NCBI GenBank assembly: GCA_000158155.1
Contig: DS999406.1
Coordinates: 620,924 to 684,923 of the forward strand
DNA length: 64,000 nucleotides
Reading direction: 5' to 3'
Source of the DNA: a gamma proteobacterium NOR5-3
GTDB lineage: Bacteria > Pseudomonadota > Gammaproteobacteria > Pseudomonadales > Halieaceae
Shown: one piece after another, positions 49,942 to 59,637 of the stretch
Layout of the letters: every line of letters starts with the position of its first letter
Numbering within the stretch: position 1 is the stretch's first letter
Notes under the pieces: generated by a model
What the model was told of the DNA's origin: nothing
What the model saw: only the letters and a program-made list of their open reading frames with translations
Databases searched by the model: none
Position numbers and translations under genes: made by a program

Positions 49942-51111
49942 GTGACAACTACGGGTTTTTCTCTGTCGGCAACGCTGCGCTATTCATCGTTGCAGCAACT
50001 GCTACCCGAGCTCTTGCTCGCGGACTCCGTGCAATTCCTTGCGGAACCTCCCGCTCTGCTTGTGCACAGCGAGACGAACGACGCGTCCCCGGGTGATCGG
50101 GTTGCCGCCGGACTGTCGCGGTTGGGATTGAGCTGGCAGGCCCAAAGCGCTGCAAATGCCACAGAGTATGGCGACCTGGCGCTCTATCAGCAGGCAGACG
50201 CAGTGCTTACTCTCATTGTGCCCGCGGGTGCGGGTCTCCCTTCGGAGCTTACCGCGACGCTGGCGGAATGGGATTTAGAGCTGCGCGGCCTGCGCAGGCT
50301 ATCGCCGGCAGCGCCCGGGCAGGAGTTGGCTTTGGAGCTGTATCTGGATGATTGGTTCCGCTGTGCTGCCCGACGAGAGGCCCTGCAGGCCTTGGCGGTA
50401 CGCTGGGAGGTTGATCTGACGCTGGCGCCCAGCGACAGCAAGCGTCCCCGGCGGCGATTAATTGCTTTTGACATGGATTCAACGCTGATTCAGTGCGAGG
50501 TCATTGATGAACTTGCGCGGCGTGCCGGCGTTGGTGATGAGGTGGCAGCGGTCACCGCGCGCGCCATGCGGGGAGAGCTCGATTTTCGCAGTAGCTTTCG
50601 GGAGCGGATGCGCAAATTACGGGGCTTGCCTGCCGCAGAAATTCAGGAGGTGGGCGCGAACCTGCCGCTCATGCCCGGCGCCCGTTCATTGCTGCGTACC
50701 TTGCGCGCCCAGGGCCACTACACGGTGATTTTGTCCGGCGGCTTCGACTACTTTGCGCAGCAGGTGCAGGCGCAAATCGGCATTCATGAAGTGCATGCCA
50801 ATGAGCTTCAGATTATTGATGATCAGCTAAGCGGAGAGGTGGACGGCGAGATAGTCGATGGTGAGCGCAAGGTCCTGCTGCTTACCGAGATCGCAAAGCG
50901 CGAGGGCTTTGATCTTGCTGACACGGTAGCGGTGGGTGACGGCGCAAACGATTTGCCCATGTTGGCGACAGCGGGCCTGGGCGTTGCATTTCACGCCAAG
51001 CCCCTGGTACGTAAAACAGCCCCCTGCGCTGTGAGCCACAGCAACCTTGAAGCCTTGTTGTATGTTCTGGGCGTGCCTCGCGGCGGCCGGCTAGATATCG
51101 GTCCAAATTGA
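49942..51111 (+). CDS. serB: Phosphoserine phosphatase
   Basis: A 389-residue HAD-family enzyme that performs the last step of serine biosynthesis. An N-terminal ACT-like region (about 1-165) precedes the phosphatase core. The nucleophile is in IAFDMDSTLIQCEVIDELAR, motif II in TVILSGGFDYF, and motifs III-IV in VAVGDGANDLPML. It begins with GTG at 49942. Its last 21 bases overlap the convergent FimW-like gene. It is longer than the E. coli enzyme, as in pseudomonads. Confidence 0.95.
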   Translation: MTTTGFSLSATLRYSSLQQLLPELLLADSVQFLAEPPALLVHSETNDASPGDRVAAGLSRLGLSWQAQSAANATEYGDLALYQQADAVLTLIVPAGAGLPSELTATLAEWDLELRGLRRLSPAAPGQELALELYLDDWFRCAARREALQALAVRWEVDLTLAPSDSKRPRRRLIAFDMDSTLIQCEVIDELARRAGVGDEVAAVTARAMRGELDFRSSFRERMRKLRGLPAAEIQEVGANLPLMPGARSLLRTLRAQGHYTVILSGGFDYFAQQVQAQIGIHEVHANELQIIDDQLSGEVDGEIVDGERKVLLLTEIAKREGFDLADTVAVGDGANDLPMLATAGLGVAFHAKPLVRKTAPCAVSHSNLEALLYVLGVPRGGRLDIGPN

Positions 51112-52920
51112 ATCAAACGCCGCGGTAGGCAACTGCTCGCGTTTGGAGCTCTCAATATCGTCGTCCAGCTGGCGCAGATACTCAAAGTCCATCTGGCTGA
51201 AATATCCGGTGGATGACACCTGACGCTTGAGTTTGACCAGTGCGGAGTCCTCTTCGCGGGTTACGGTAATACGTTGTCCTTCTTTAAACACCATGCGCGG
51301 CACGAGCAGTGTGTGCGCCTGACCCACCAGCGGTATTTCGGGCAGAAGCAGTACCCGGATTGGCTTTGATAGCGCTCCATCGGGCATCTTGATTTGCGCC
51401 GCATAGGCGCCGCCGCGGGGGCTGATGAGTTCCAGGCCCAGCAAAGTGGGCGCGTGCTTTACCTGGCTTACCCAGCGTATCACCGCGATAGTCCAGTCCG
51501 CCTGCTCCATCTGTGCTTCGCGCATGCAAACGAGATCGCCAATGTGAATGCCATCGGGAGGATCCGTCCACTCGACACAGTAGCCACCGGGGCTCGTGTT
51601 CGTGGTTTTTACAGAATAAACCGTATGGCGCACGGGCTTTTGAACGGGGGAGTTTTGCTCTTCGGTCAGTTTTGAGAGTTTGTCGACAGCCACGCCGAGG
51701 TCTATTTCTTCGTCGGGTGCATGCTCCTCTATTTCGTCTTCCGCGTTCGCCTCTTGCCATTTGTCGCCATGACTTGCCCGACTCAGGAAAGGATTTTGAT
51801 TATCCGTGGAAAACTCTGAAACATCGTAGTCCAGGCCGTGGAAGACTTCATCGAGACTGCGCTCTCCGGCGACAAAATAATGCACATTGCTTAAGCCGGT
51901 GGCGATGTGCAGTGTGCTGCGGGACTCTTGACGATTGAAGTTACGCTGGCTGATCTCTCCGAGAGATTTGATCAGATGCTCCAGAAGATTGGTATCCAGC
52001 CGTGTTTCCCGATCAAACTCGATAACGCGCAGGCCCTGGGTGCCGCGGGATTTCTTGAGTTCTTCAAGGTGCGCGATCAGGGCCTTGGTGTTGATGTAGC
52101 GAAACTGCGTGCTGCCGCGTCGTACCAGCAATTCCGCGAAAGCCGGCCCCTGATCACTCAACATGTCCACGGCGAACAAGCCATCGCCAAGCTCTGGATC
52201 CTGCAGTTCCGCAAGGTCCCGCCATTCCTGAAAAGCACGATAGGCACCGGTGATGTCGTGCTGCCGGAGCTGGTTGGGTTTGGAGCAGGCCAATAGCAAA
52301 GCGGGCAGGTATTCCTGCGCAATATTGCTGCGCGTGCCCCGAAGAGCGTCATCTACCGGCAGGCGCGCAAGCTGTTGTCGCTCGCTGAGGGAATACAATT
52401 GATGCAAGCCCGCCCAGCCGTTGAGTTCTACCGGCTGATACAGGATGTAAGCGACGAGTATGCGCTGTCCCGAGAGGGTCATTGCCCGGTGCAGGGATTC
52501 ACAGGCGAGCTTGGCAGGGTTAACGCCGGTGACGCTGCTGTTGTCCTGAATCGTGTGTACCGCGCAGAGGGTGTAGCCAGCTGCCGCCAGGGAGCACAGA
52601 TCGGTAATCAGATCGGCTTGAATCTGTTTGTCGTTATCCAGAATGATGGGCTGGTTCAAACATCCCCGAATCAATGCCGAGAGCACTGTATCTATGGGCG
52701 CACGCAGCAGCTCCAGTAACGCGAAGCGTTCCTGAGGCGGGAGAGTCACGCGATTGAGCTCAGATACCGCATTGCGAAGGCCGGATCCGGCCTTTACGGG
52801 GCTGCCAAGGGGTAGCTCTTGAACCCAGCTCTCCACGGCTCCAAAGGTGCAGTCAAACAAACTGCAGCTCTTGAGATCCTGCTGTGGGAGACGCAGGCCT
52901 GAATGTTTTGTTGGCGTCAT
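51091..52920 (-). CDS. FimW/PilZ-like cyclic-di-GMP receptor candidate
   Basis: A protein of about 609 residues without signal or membrane segments. The long N-terminal part (to about 410) is helical and matches no enzyme motif. A charged linker (EDEIEEHAPDEEIDLG) precedes a C-terminal beta domain from about 440. Its TTNTSPGGYCVEW and DGIHIGDLV recall a PilZ D/NxSxxG-type strand pair. Together with its place beside serB, which in Pseudomonas neighbours fimX and the c-di-GMP receptor gene fimW, I suggest a FimW-like protein. This is not certain because the upstream RxxxR of classical PilZ is not obvious. I use ATG 52920. It overlaps serB by 21 bases at its end and is divergent from efp. Confidence 0.5.
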   Translation of the reverse strand: MTPTKHSGLRLPQQDLKSCSLFDCTFGAVESWVQELPLGSPVKAGSGLRNAVSELNRVTLPPQERFALLELLRAPIDTVLSALIRGCLNQPIILDNDKQIQADLITDLCSLAAAGYTLCAVHTIQDNSSVTGVNPAKLACESLHRAMTLSGQRILVAYILYQPVELNGWAGLHQLYSLSERQQLARLPVDDALRGTRSNIAQEYLPALLLACSKPNQLRQHDITGAYRAFQEWRDLAELQDPELGDGLFAVDMLSDQGPAFAELLVRRGSTQFRYINTKALIAHLEELKKSRGTQGLRVIEFDRETRLDTNLLEHLIKSLGEISQRNFNRQESRSTLHIATGLSNVHYFVAGERSLDEVFHGLDYDVSEFSTDNQNPFLSRASHGDKWQEANAEDEIEEHAPDEEIDLGVAVDKLSKLTEEQNSPVQKPVRHTVYSVKTTNTSPGGYCVEWTDPPDGIHIGDLVCMREAQMEQADWTIAVIRWVSQVKHAPTLLGLELISPRGGAYAAQIKMPDGALSKPIRVLLLPEIPLVGQAHTLLVPRMVFKEGQRITVTREEDSALVKLKRQVSSTGYFSQMDFEYLRQLDDDIESSKREQLPTAAFDSIWTDI

Positions 52921-53058
52921 GGCGCCCAGTCCTTCTCTGCCGGGTGCGAATTTCACTGAGCATAGCTCAACTGCAGGCCATCGCGCTAACTTGAAACACT
53001 GATTTTGCGAAGCCGGTGCGGTATGATCGCGCGCGTTGATTATCAGGGGTGCACAGGT

Positions 53059-53631
53059 ATGGCCAATTTCTCAACCAATGAATTTCGCTCTGGCCTCAAG
53101 GTAATGCTGGATGGGGATCCCTGCAGCATTCTGGAAAATGAATTCGTCAAGCCCGGAAAAGGCCAGGCCTTTAACCGCGTACGCATGCGAAATCTCAAGA
53201 CCGGTCGTGTCTGGGATCGGACTTTTAAGTCCGGCGAAACACTTGAAGGTGCGGACGTCATGGATATGACCATGGAGTACCTCTACACCGACGGTGAGTT
53301 CTGGTTCTTCATGGAGCCTAATACCTACGAGCAGTATCAGGCGGACGCCGCTGCGGTGGGCGATACACAAAAGTGGCTGAAAGAGCAGGAGCCCTGTGAG
53401 GTTACTCTCTACAACGGGACTCCGCTGTCCGTGACGCCTCCGAACTTTGTGGAGCTGGAGATCATTGAGACCGATCCCGGACTCAAGGGAGACACAGCTC
53501 AGGGTGGCAGCAAGCCGGCGACGCTCAGCACAGGCGCTGTTGTTCGTGTGCCTCTGTTCATCTCTCAAGGCGAAGTGATTCGAGTAGATACCCGCTCCGG
53601 AGATTATGTCGCCCGCGCGAGCAAGAGCTGA
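53059..53631 (+). CDS. efp: Translation elongation factor P
   Basis: A 190-residue EF-P that relieves ribosome stalling at polyproline. Lys34 sits in KPGKGQ, the beta-lysylation site modified by EpmA/EpmB. The three OB-like domains are intact, including [18 protein letters not shown] and the C-terminal [17 protein letters not shown]. The ATG at 53059 gives the canonical start [13 protein letters not shown]. It is followed two bases later by epmA, so modifier and target are in one unit. Confidence 0.96.
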   Translation: MANFSTNEFRSGLKVMLDGDPCSILENEFVKPGKGQAFNRVRMRNLKTGRVWDRTFKSGETLEGADVMDMTMEYLYTDGEFWFFMEPNTYEQYQADAAAVGDTQKWLKEQEPCEVTLYNGTPLSVTPPNFVELEIIETDPGLKGDTAQGGSKPATLSTGAVVRVPLFISQGEVIRVDTRSGDYVARASKS

Positions 53632-53632
53632 G

Positions 53633-54589
53633 ATGAGCGACTGGCGGCCGGGTGCAACCCGCGCCGCACTGCAGGCCCGAGGCGAGATTTTCGCCCGGAT
53701 CCGACAATTCTTTGCCGACAGACAGGTTCTTGAAGTCGATACCCCGGTGCTGTCGCGCTTTGGTGTGACTGACCCGGCTATCGAGCCGCTGCGCCTGGCG
53801 CCGTCGCAGGCACAGCCCTCATCGATGTTCCTGCAAAGCTCCCCGGAATTTGCCATGAAGCGACTGCTTGCCGCCGGCAGCGGGCCCATTTATCAGTTGG
53901 GAAAAGCGTTTCGCGATGGCGAAATCGGCGCACGGCACAACCCGGAATTCACCTTATTGGAGTGGTATCGTCCGGGTTTTGGCCTGGAGCAATTGATTCA
54001 GGAAGTCGGGGAGCTGGTCTGCGAATGTCTCGGCCGCGACGCCTGGGACGTCATGAGCTATCAGGCCCTTTTCCAAGAGATTCTAGGCGTAGACCCCTGG
54101 ACCGTCACCGCGTCGCAGCTTCAAGAGGTGGCCGCACAGCATCTGGATGTGGGCGAGCTTGAGCTGGATTACGACGGCTGGCTGGATCTGCTCATGAGTC
54201 ATGTGCTGGAGCCTGTGCTTGCGAGTCGGGGTTTGCAGTTTGTCTGTGACTATCCGCCCTCTCAGGCGGCGCTGGCGCGCTGCGTCGATCGAGATGGGCG
54301 CGTTGTTGCACAGCGTTTTGAGCTATACGTGGACGGTATCGAGCTGGCCAATGGCTACGCTGAGTTGCTCGATGCCAAAGAATTAATAGCGCGTGCGGCC
54401 AGCGATAATACTCTCCGAAAGTTGTCGGGTCAGGAGCCCCGGGCCCTGGATTCACGACTGGTTGCGGCCATGCAGGAGGGCCTGCCAGATTGCAGCGGCG
54501 TGGCTCTTGGGGTTGATCGTTTGCTCATGGCCAAGCTCGGTGCAGATCGTCTTTCGGCCGTAATGCCATTTGACTGGACTTGCGCTTAG
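53633..54589 (+). CDS. epmA: EF-P lysine aminoacyl-transferase EpmA
   Basis: A 318-residue class II lysyl-tRNA synthetase-like enzyme (PoxA, GenX, YjeA) without an anticodon-binding domain. It activates beta-lysine and attaches it to EF-P Lys34. Class II motif 2 is in FRDGEIGARHNPEFTLLEWY and motif 3 in GVALGVDRLLMAKLG. The start at 53633 directly follows the efp stop. The lysine 2,3-aminomutase EpmB is not in the window. The ending FDWTCA suits the family. Confidence 0.94.
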   Translation: MSDWRPGATRAALQARGEIFARIRQFFADRQVLEVDTPVLSRFGVTDPAIEPLRLAPSQAQPSSMFLQSSPEFAMKRLLAAGSGPIYQLGKAFRDGEIGARHNPEFTLLEWYRPGFGLEQLIQEVGELVCECLGRDAWDVMSYQALFQEILGVDPWTVTASQLQEVAAQHLDVGELELDYDGWLDLLMSHVLEPVLASRGLQFVCDYPPSQAALARCVDRDGRVVAQRFELYVDGIELANGYAELLDAKELIARAASDNTLRKLSGQEPRALDSRLVAAMQEGLPDCSGVALGVDRLLMAKLGADRLSAVMPFDWTCA

Positions 54590-54605
54590 CTGCGTCTTGG
54601 CGCCC

Positions 54606-55058
54606 CTACTGCTGTGGCTCTATATGCAGGATCGCCGGGCCGTAGGTTTCGAGAAACTCTTTCGGAAGCCGGCGGGGTTTCCCGGAGCTAATCTCAATAC
54701 AGGCGAAACGCACCTCTGCGCGAAGCAAGGTCGCGCCGTCGCCCACTCTGCGGACCTGAAAATGCCGGGTCATGGTCAAACGATTGTCCCAATGGGTAAT
54801 CCAGGTTGCAGTGTCAATCTCATCGTCAAGATGCGAAGCCTTTAGATAGCGGTAGTTGCCTTCGACCACTGCCATGGCGCGATCGAGACGATGGTACGCA
54901 TCGATATCCATGCCAAGGCTGGCCGAGTGCTCCCAGGCGCATTCTTCACACCAGCGTACGTAGATGGTGTTATTGGTGTGTTGCAAGGCATCCACGTCCG
55001 CCGCTGCGACCTGCGTGCGGCGCACAAAAGGTTCGGCATAATCCCAGTCATCGCTCAC
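54606..55058 (-). CDS. YbgC-like acyl-CoA thioesterase (hotdog fold)
   Basis: A 150-residue single hotdog domain of the 4HBT/YbgC type. The active region VDALQHTNNTIYVRWCEECA holds the conserved acid, His and Asn before the hotdog helix. The helix itself follows, with VEGNYRYLKASHLDDEI on the second strand pair. Such enzymes hydrolyse short or medium acyl-CoA. It is convergent with epmA and follows nhaC on the same strand with a gap of ten bases. Confidence 0.88.
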   Translation of the reverse strand: MSDDWDYAEPFVRRTQVAAADVDALQHTNNTIYVRWCEECAWEHSASLGMDIDAYHRLDRAMAVVEGNYRYLKASHLDDEIDTATWITHWDNRLTMTRHFQVRRVGDGATLLRAEVRFACIEISSGKPRRLPKEFLETYGPAILHIEPQQ

Positions 55059-55067
55059 GGTGAATGC

Positions 55068-56546
55068 CTAGGCAGGTGTCGCGACCGGGCCTGCCTCGGG
55101 CGCCTGCTCCAGGGGCTTCTGGGCAATGCCGCTTACCCCGTAGGCAATCGCTATGATCGGACAGGCAATATTGAAGATGGCAAAAGGCGCATAGACCACG
55201 GTGGCAACCCCCAGCGTTGCGGACATATAGGCGCCGCAGGTGTTCCAGGGAATGAGCGCCGATGTGATGGTCGCGGAATCTTCCAGCGTTCGTGACAGGT
55301 TGAGGGGTGACAGCCCGTACTCTTTGTAAGCGTCGCGATACATTCGCCCGGGAAGAGCCAGGGCCATAAACTGATCAGCGGCAAGAACATTGGTCGATAT
55401 GCAGGTCGCAACCGTGGTTGCCACCAGGGAGCCAGTCCCTTTGACCATGCGCAGGGCCCGCCGGAGCCAGTAGTTGATAATTCCGGTGCGCTCGAGAATG
55501 CCGCCAAAGCCCAGGGCGCAGATGATCAGCCACACGGTGTTGAGCATGCTGCTCATACCGCCTTTGCTCAACAGCGCATCCAAAAACTCATTGCCGCTGT
55601 TGGACTCGTAGCCCGCAAACAGCGCGATCCACACACCCTTAACCAGTGCCACGCCCCGGGAGAGCTCCTCGTCCCCCGCCAGTCCCTGCACTACGTCGGG
55701 CTGAAAGATCAGCGCAAAGACACCGCCGGCCAGGGCGCTGATGAGGATCGCCGGATAGGCAGGGAATCGCTTGTAGACCAGAAACAACATCAACAGCAGA
55801 GGAAGCAGCAGATGCAGTCCGATATTGAATTCAATCTGCAGACTGCTTTGCAGCGCCTCAATCTCCTGCGGTGTTGAGGCCTCACCGCCGCCGATGAGGG
55901 CGAAGACCGTCAGGGCGATAGCGAAGCTGGGTACGGTGGTCCAGAGCATGTGCCGGATATGTTCGAAGAGATCGACTCCGGCCACGGCGGATGCCAGGTT
56001 GGTGGTGTCGGACATGGGCGACAGTTTGTCGCCAAAGTAGGCGCCAGAGATGATGGCGCCTGCGGCGATAGCGGGTGATAGGTCGAAGCTCCCGGCAATC
56101 CCCATAAGACCAATGCCCAGGGTTCCGGCGACGGTCCAGGAGCTACCGACGCTGATGGCCACAATGGCGCAGATCAGGGCGCTGGCGGCATAGAAAATCT
56201 GCGGGTTGAGGATCTGCACACCGTAGTAAATCATGGTGGGAACAGTGCCGGAGAGTATCCAGGTGCCAATGAGCATGCCTACTACAAGGAGAATCAGAGT
56301 GGGACCCAGTCCTACACCGATGCCGTCGATGATGCCCTCCTGAGCTTCTCGCCAGCGAATGCCTGTGCGCTGTCCCACCAATGCCGCTATCCCGGTCGCG
56401 AGCACCAGGGCGATCTGATTGGCGCCGTAGGACGCATCGGAGCCAAACAGGAAGACGGATAAAGCCAGCATGGCGATAAGCATTACGATGGGCGCGGCGG
56501 CCAGCGCCGGCGTCAGTCGTTCATTGTGGTGTTGCGTTGTGCTCAA
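55068..56546 (-). CDS. nhaC: NhaC family Na+/H+ antiporter
   Basis: A polytopic membrane protein of about 492 residues with roughly eleven hydrophobic helices. Family blocks include LVVGMLIGTWILSGTVPTMI, SVGSSWTVAGTLGIGLMGI, AYFGDKLSPMSDTTNLASA (the NhaC signature) and LPGRMYRDAYKEYGLSPLNL. It exports sodium in exchange for protons. The frame is open to 56756 but that would cross the divergent EamA gene start. A TTG at 56546 opens just ahead of the first helix and is my choice, though the start is weakly supported. Confidence 0.88.
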   Translation of the reverse strand: MSTTQHHNERLTPALAAAPIVMLIAMLALSVFLFGSDASYGANQIALVLATGIAALVGQRTGIRWREAQEGIIDGIGVGLGPTLILLVVGMLIGTWILSGTVPTMIYYGVQILNPQIFYAASALICAIVAISVGSSWTVAGTLGIGLMGIAGSFDLSPAIAAGAIISGAYFGDKLSPMSDTTNLASAVAGVDLFEHIRHMLWTTVPSFAIALTVFALIGGGEASTPQEIEALQSSLQIEFNIGLHLLLPLLLMLFLVYKRFPAYPAILISALAGGVFALIFQPDVVQGLAGDEELSRGVALVKGVWIALFAGYESNSGNEFLDALLSKGGMSSMLNTVWLIICALGFGGILERTGIINYWLRRALRMVKGTGSLVATTVATCISTNVLAADQFMALALPGRMYRDAYKEYGLSPLNLSRTLEDSATITSALIPWNTCGAYMSATLGVATVVYAPFAIFNIACPIIAIAYGVSGIAQKPLEQAPEAGPVATPA

Positions 56547-56689
56547 AACCTGATCACCTTCGCCAAAAGATTGTGAGGATGCCGCAAAAGGCGCCGGTGG
56601 TACAGGGAGGCTACTAAAAACGCGGCCCAATGCCGCCGCCTTAAGTACACTGCCCGGGACAGAAACATGGCTGTGGATGTGAAACAACG

Positions 56690-57583
56690 GTGAAAGACAA
56701 TCGGCGCGCTTTGCTTTTGGGCCTCTGTGCCGTTCTGCTGTGGTCCACCGCCGCAACAGCTTTCAAGCTGGCCCTACTCGAGCTCACGGTGCTGCAATTA
56801 CTCTGCGTGGCCATCTGGGTCTCGGCCCTGGCTTTGCTGGGCACTCTCGCCTGGCAGCGACGGCTCGGTGTACTTTGGATGAGTCTGCGCGAAGCACCTC
56901 TTTTCTTTCTGGGGATGGCCTGCCTGAACCCCCTTTTATACTACTGCATGGTGTTGTCTGCTTATGACCGCCTGCCTGCCCAGCAGGCGCAGACGATCAA
57001 CTACACCTGGGCCATTATGCTCGCCCTGCTGTCCATGCCGGTGCTGGGACAGCGACTCGCCCTTCGGGATTGGGGTGCGGTTGCAGTGGGTTATGTCGGA
57101 GTGGTCATCATTGCGACCGAGGGTCAGCCATTTTCCCTGGAGTTCACCAGCGCTGGCGGAGTCGCACTGGCGCTGGGCAGCACCGTGGTCTGGGCGATGT
57201 TCTGGCTGCTCAGTGCCCGTAGTGGGAGGGATCCGATCATTTCGCTGGCGGCATACTTTGTCTGTGCAGCGCTGCCGGCCTTGGTGCTTTGTCTGCTGTG
57301 GGGCGGAGGCATTCCCTCTCCGGGGAGCGGGCTGCTCAGTGCTGTCTACGTGGGATTCTTTGAGATGGGGTTTACCTGGCTGCTCTGGTCGACGGCTTTG
57401 CGGGCCGCAACGAATGTTTCCCGGGTCGGCAATCTGATTTTTTTGTCGCCGATGCTATCGCTGGTATTTATCGGACTGATTCTGGGAGAAACCATCCATC
57501 CGGCCACACTGGTGGGTCTGGCGTTGATTGTGCCGGGTATTTTCTTGCAGCACCGCAGCGGGTCCGCAGTTCAAGAGGCCTGA
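56690..57583 (+). CDS. EamA/DMT family transporter
   Basis: A 297-residue membrane protein with ten predicted helices in two EamA repeats. The first begins LLGLCAVLLWSTAATAFKLAL, and [20 protein letters not shown] and LILGETIHPATLVGLALI mark the ends of the two repeats. Members export small metabolites or amino acids. The substrate is unknown. It starts with GTG at 56690, divergent from nhaC, and is convergent with cfa. Confidence 0.87.
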   Translation: MKDNRRALLLGLCAVLLWSTAATAFKLALLELTVLQLLCVAIWVSALALLGTLAWQRRLGVLWMSLREAPLFFLGMACLNPLLYYCMVLSAYDRLPAQQAQTINYTWAIMLALLSMPVLGQRLALRDWGAVAVGYVGVVIIATEGQPFSLEFTSAGGVALALGSTVVWAMFWLLSARSGRDPIISLAAYFVCAALPALVLCLLWGGGIPSPGSGLLSAVYVGFFEMGFTWLLWSTALRAATNVSRVGNLIFLSPMLSLVFIGLILGETIHPATLVGLALIVPGIFLQHRSGSAVQEA

Positions 57584-57619
57584 AGCTGCGGCGCTAAACA
57601 CGGACCTGCTGGGGTCCTG

Positions 57620-58876
57620 TCAGGCGTTTCGGTAGCCGGGTTTGGCAAATGCGATCTGCACCGTACCAATGATGCGCTCCCGAAACCCACCTTCGCAGTA
57701 GCACAGATAAAATTCCCACATGCGGATAAAACGGTCATCAAAGCCCATGCTGCGAACGTCCTCCAAACGCTCCATGAAGCGTTTCCGCCAATGCGCCAGC
57801 GTGAGGGCGTAATCAGCGGTGATGTCCCTCAGATGCACCATCTGCAGGTTGCTGTCTTTGGCGATGTGTTTGGCGATCACCTCCAGTGATGGCAGGCAAC
57901 CTCCGGGGAATATATAGCGTTTGATGTAATCTACTGAGCGCCTTGCCTGCTCGTAGCGATCATCGGTGATCGTGATCGCCTGGATGACCATTTTTCCATC
58001 GTCCTTGAGCAGCTTGCTACAGCACTGGAAATAGCTGCTGTAAAAGTCGTGGCCCACCGCTTCGATCATCTCCACAGATACCAGTTTGTCGTACTGCCCG
58101 GTGAGGGCCCGGTAGTCCTCGCAAAGCAGAGTAATACGGTCCTCAAGACCCAGCTCCGAAACGCGTGCCTTGGCGTAATCGAACTGCTCCTGAGAGATCG
58201 TCGTGGTGGTGACCTTGCAGCCGTAGTGCGTTGCGGCATGGATCGCCATGCCTCCCCAGCCCGTGCCGATTTCCAGCAGATGGTCGTCAGGCTTGAGGTC
58301 CAGCTGGCGGCAGAGCTCGTCCAGCTTGTCCACGGCAGCCTTTTCGAGGGTGTTCTCGCGACGCTCAAAAACCGCGGCTGAATACATCATGGTGGGATCT
58401 AGAAACAGGCGAAAAAAGTCATTCCCAAGATCGTAATGTGCCGAGATATTGCGTTTGGAGCCCTCGTGGGTGTTGCGATTCATGGAGTGGGCAATCTTCA
58501 GCGCCAGTTTGGTATACCAGTGCTGCTTGGATTCCACCGATTCCATGGTCTGCATATTGGCACTGAAAAGCCGGGTCACTTCTGTGAGGTCTGGCGTTGA
58601 CCAGTCACCATCGATGTAGGCCTCTCCCGCCGCTACGGTGCCGCCGAGCAGCACTTTACCGAAGGCGGCGCGATTGTGAATCACGATTTCTGCCCGGGGA
58701 CCGATGCTGTCCGGATCACCAAAGTGGTGGGTGTCTTCACCATCATGGATAGTCACGCAGCCAACTTTTATGTGCGACAAGGCCTGCAGCAAAAAATGCC
58801 GGGCAAGTTCTGCTCGATTGCGAAAGGTTTTCGCCTGGGGCAGTAGGGGAATCCTGCTGACGCTGACTTCGTTCAT
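57620..58876 (-). CDS. cfa: Cyclopropane-fatty-acyl-phospholipid synthase
   Basis: A 418-residue SAM-dependent enzyme that adds a methylene bridge to unsaturated acyl chains of membrane lipids. SAM-binding motifs are HLLEIGTGWGGMAIHAATHY and KLVSVEMIEAVGHDFY. NISAHYDLGNDFFRLFLDPTMMYS is the conserved N-terminal domain signature, and YIKRYIFPGGCLPS follows. Its ATG shares its end with the stop of the DUF1365 gene, so the two are coupled. It is third in a set (FAD oxidoreductase, DUF1365, cfa) whose upstream region carries a ChrR-type ECF promoter motif. Confidence 0.93.
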   Translation of the reverse strand: MNEVSVSRIPLLPQAKTFRNRAELARHFLLQALSHIKVGCVTIHDGEDTHHFGDPDSIGPRAEIVIHNRAAFGKVLLGGTVAAGEAYIDGDWSTPDLTEVTRLFSANMQTMESVESKQHWYTKLALKIAHSMNRNTHEGSKRNISAHYDLGNDFFRLFLDPTMMYSAAVFERRENTLEKAAVDKLDELCRQLDLKPDDHLLEIGTGWGGMAIHAATHYGCKVTTTTISQEQFDYAKARVSELGLEDRITLLCEDYRALTGQYDKLVSVEMIEAVGHDFYSSYFQCCSKLLKDDGKMVIQAITITDDRYEQARRSVDYIKRYIFPGGCLPSLEVIAKHIAKDSNLQMVHLRDITADYALTLAHWRKRFMERLEDVRSMGFDDRFIRMWEFYLCYCEGGFRERIIGTVQIAFAKPGYRNA

Positions 58877-59637
58877 TATTGTGCTCCAGATTGAAGGCTG
58901 GTCCCGGGATGAGGATGATATGGGATACGTTTGATAAACAGTTTGAGCGCTTGCCAGTAAATTGCGCCGGCTACTTTAACGGTCATTAAGGGGAATCTCC
59001 AGAGTATGCTGCGCAGCGCTGCCCCGGTGATAGGTTCTGCACTGAGGGCCAGGGTCGCGTCAAAAACCCGGCCCTGTTCGCTGTGATTTTCCAGATGGAT
59101 CGCCAACCGGTCCCCCGGAGCATTGCTTCGCCAGGAGTAACGCATATCCATGGGGTTAAACGGCGACACATGAAATGTCTTGTCAAAGTCCTGGCGCAGC
59201 ACGCGTTGCCCGGGCTTTGCCGACAAAACGTAGCTGTGACGTTCATTCCACGGCGTATTTGTCACTTCAGCGACCAGATATTCCAGCTGTGTTTCGTCCT
59301 CGTTAAAGCAGTAATAGCAAATGATGGGGTTCATCTGTACGCCGAAGTAGCGCATGTTGGCCAACAGGTAGATGGGACCCTGATGTTCGACGCCGGTTTC
59401 TTCGCGGATCCGGCGTCTCACTTCATCGCTCACAGTTTCTGCCGGGTCGCCCAGAAAGTCTTCCCGGCGAAAACTGGCAGGCGCAAAGCGCGATCGGGAC
59501 CAGAAACGACTCAACTTCAGGACTTCGTCGATTTCGTCCAGGTGTAGATAGGGCATAAAAACTCGGTACTTGAAGGCGTGTTCTCGAGGCAGGTGCCGCC
59601 GATGCCGCAGCGACCCGATATACAGACGGGACTTCAT
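58876..59637 (-). CDS. DUF1365 family protein
   Basis: A 253-residue protein matching DUF1365 (PF07103): SRLYIGSLRHRRHLPREHAF, then MPYLHLDEIDEV, MRYFGVQMNPIICYYC, EVTNTPWNERHSYVL and FNPMDMRY. The function is unknown, but the gene is regularly found between an FAD-dependent oxidoreductase and cfa in proteobacteria with ECF/ChrR systems. It has been associated with modified membrane fatty acids in such gene sets. Four-base and one-base overlaps with its neighbours indicate one operon. Confidence 0.92.
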   Translation of the reverse strand: MKSRLYIGSLRHRRHLPREHAFKYRVFMPYLHLDEIDEVLKLSRFWSRSRFAPASFRREDFLGDPAETVSDEVRRRIREETGVEHQGPIYLLANMRYFGVQMNPIICYYCFNEDETQLEYLVAEVTNTPWNERHSYVLSAKPGQRVLRQDFDKTFHVSPFNPMDMRYSWRSNAPGDRLAIHLENHSEQGRVFDATLALSAEPITGAALRSILWRFPLMTVKVAGAIYWQALKLFIKRIPYHPHPGTSLQSGAQ

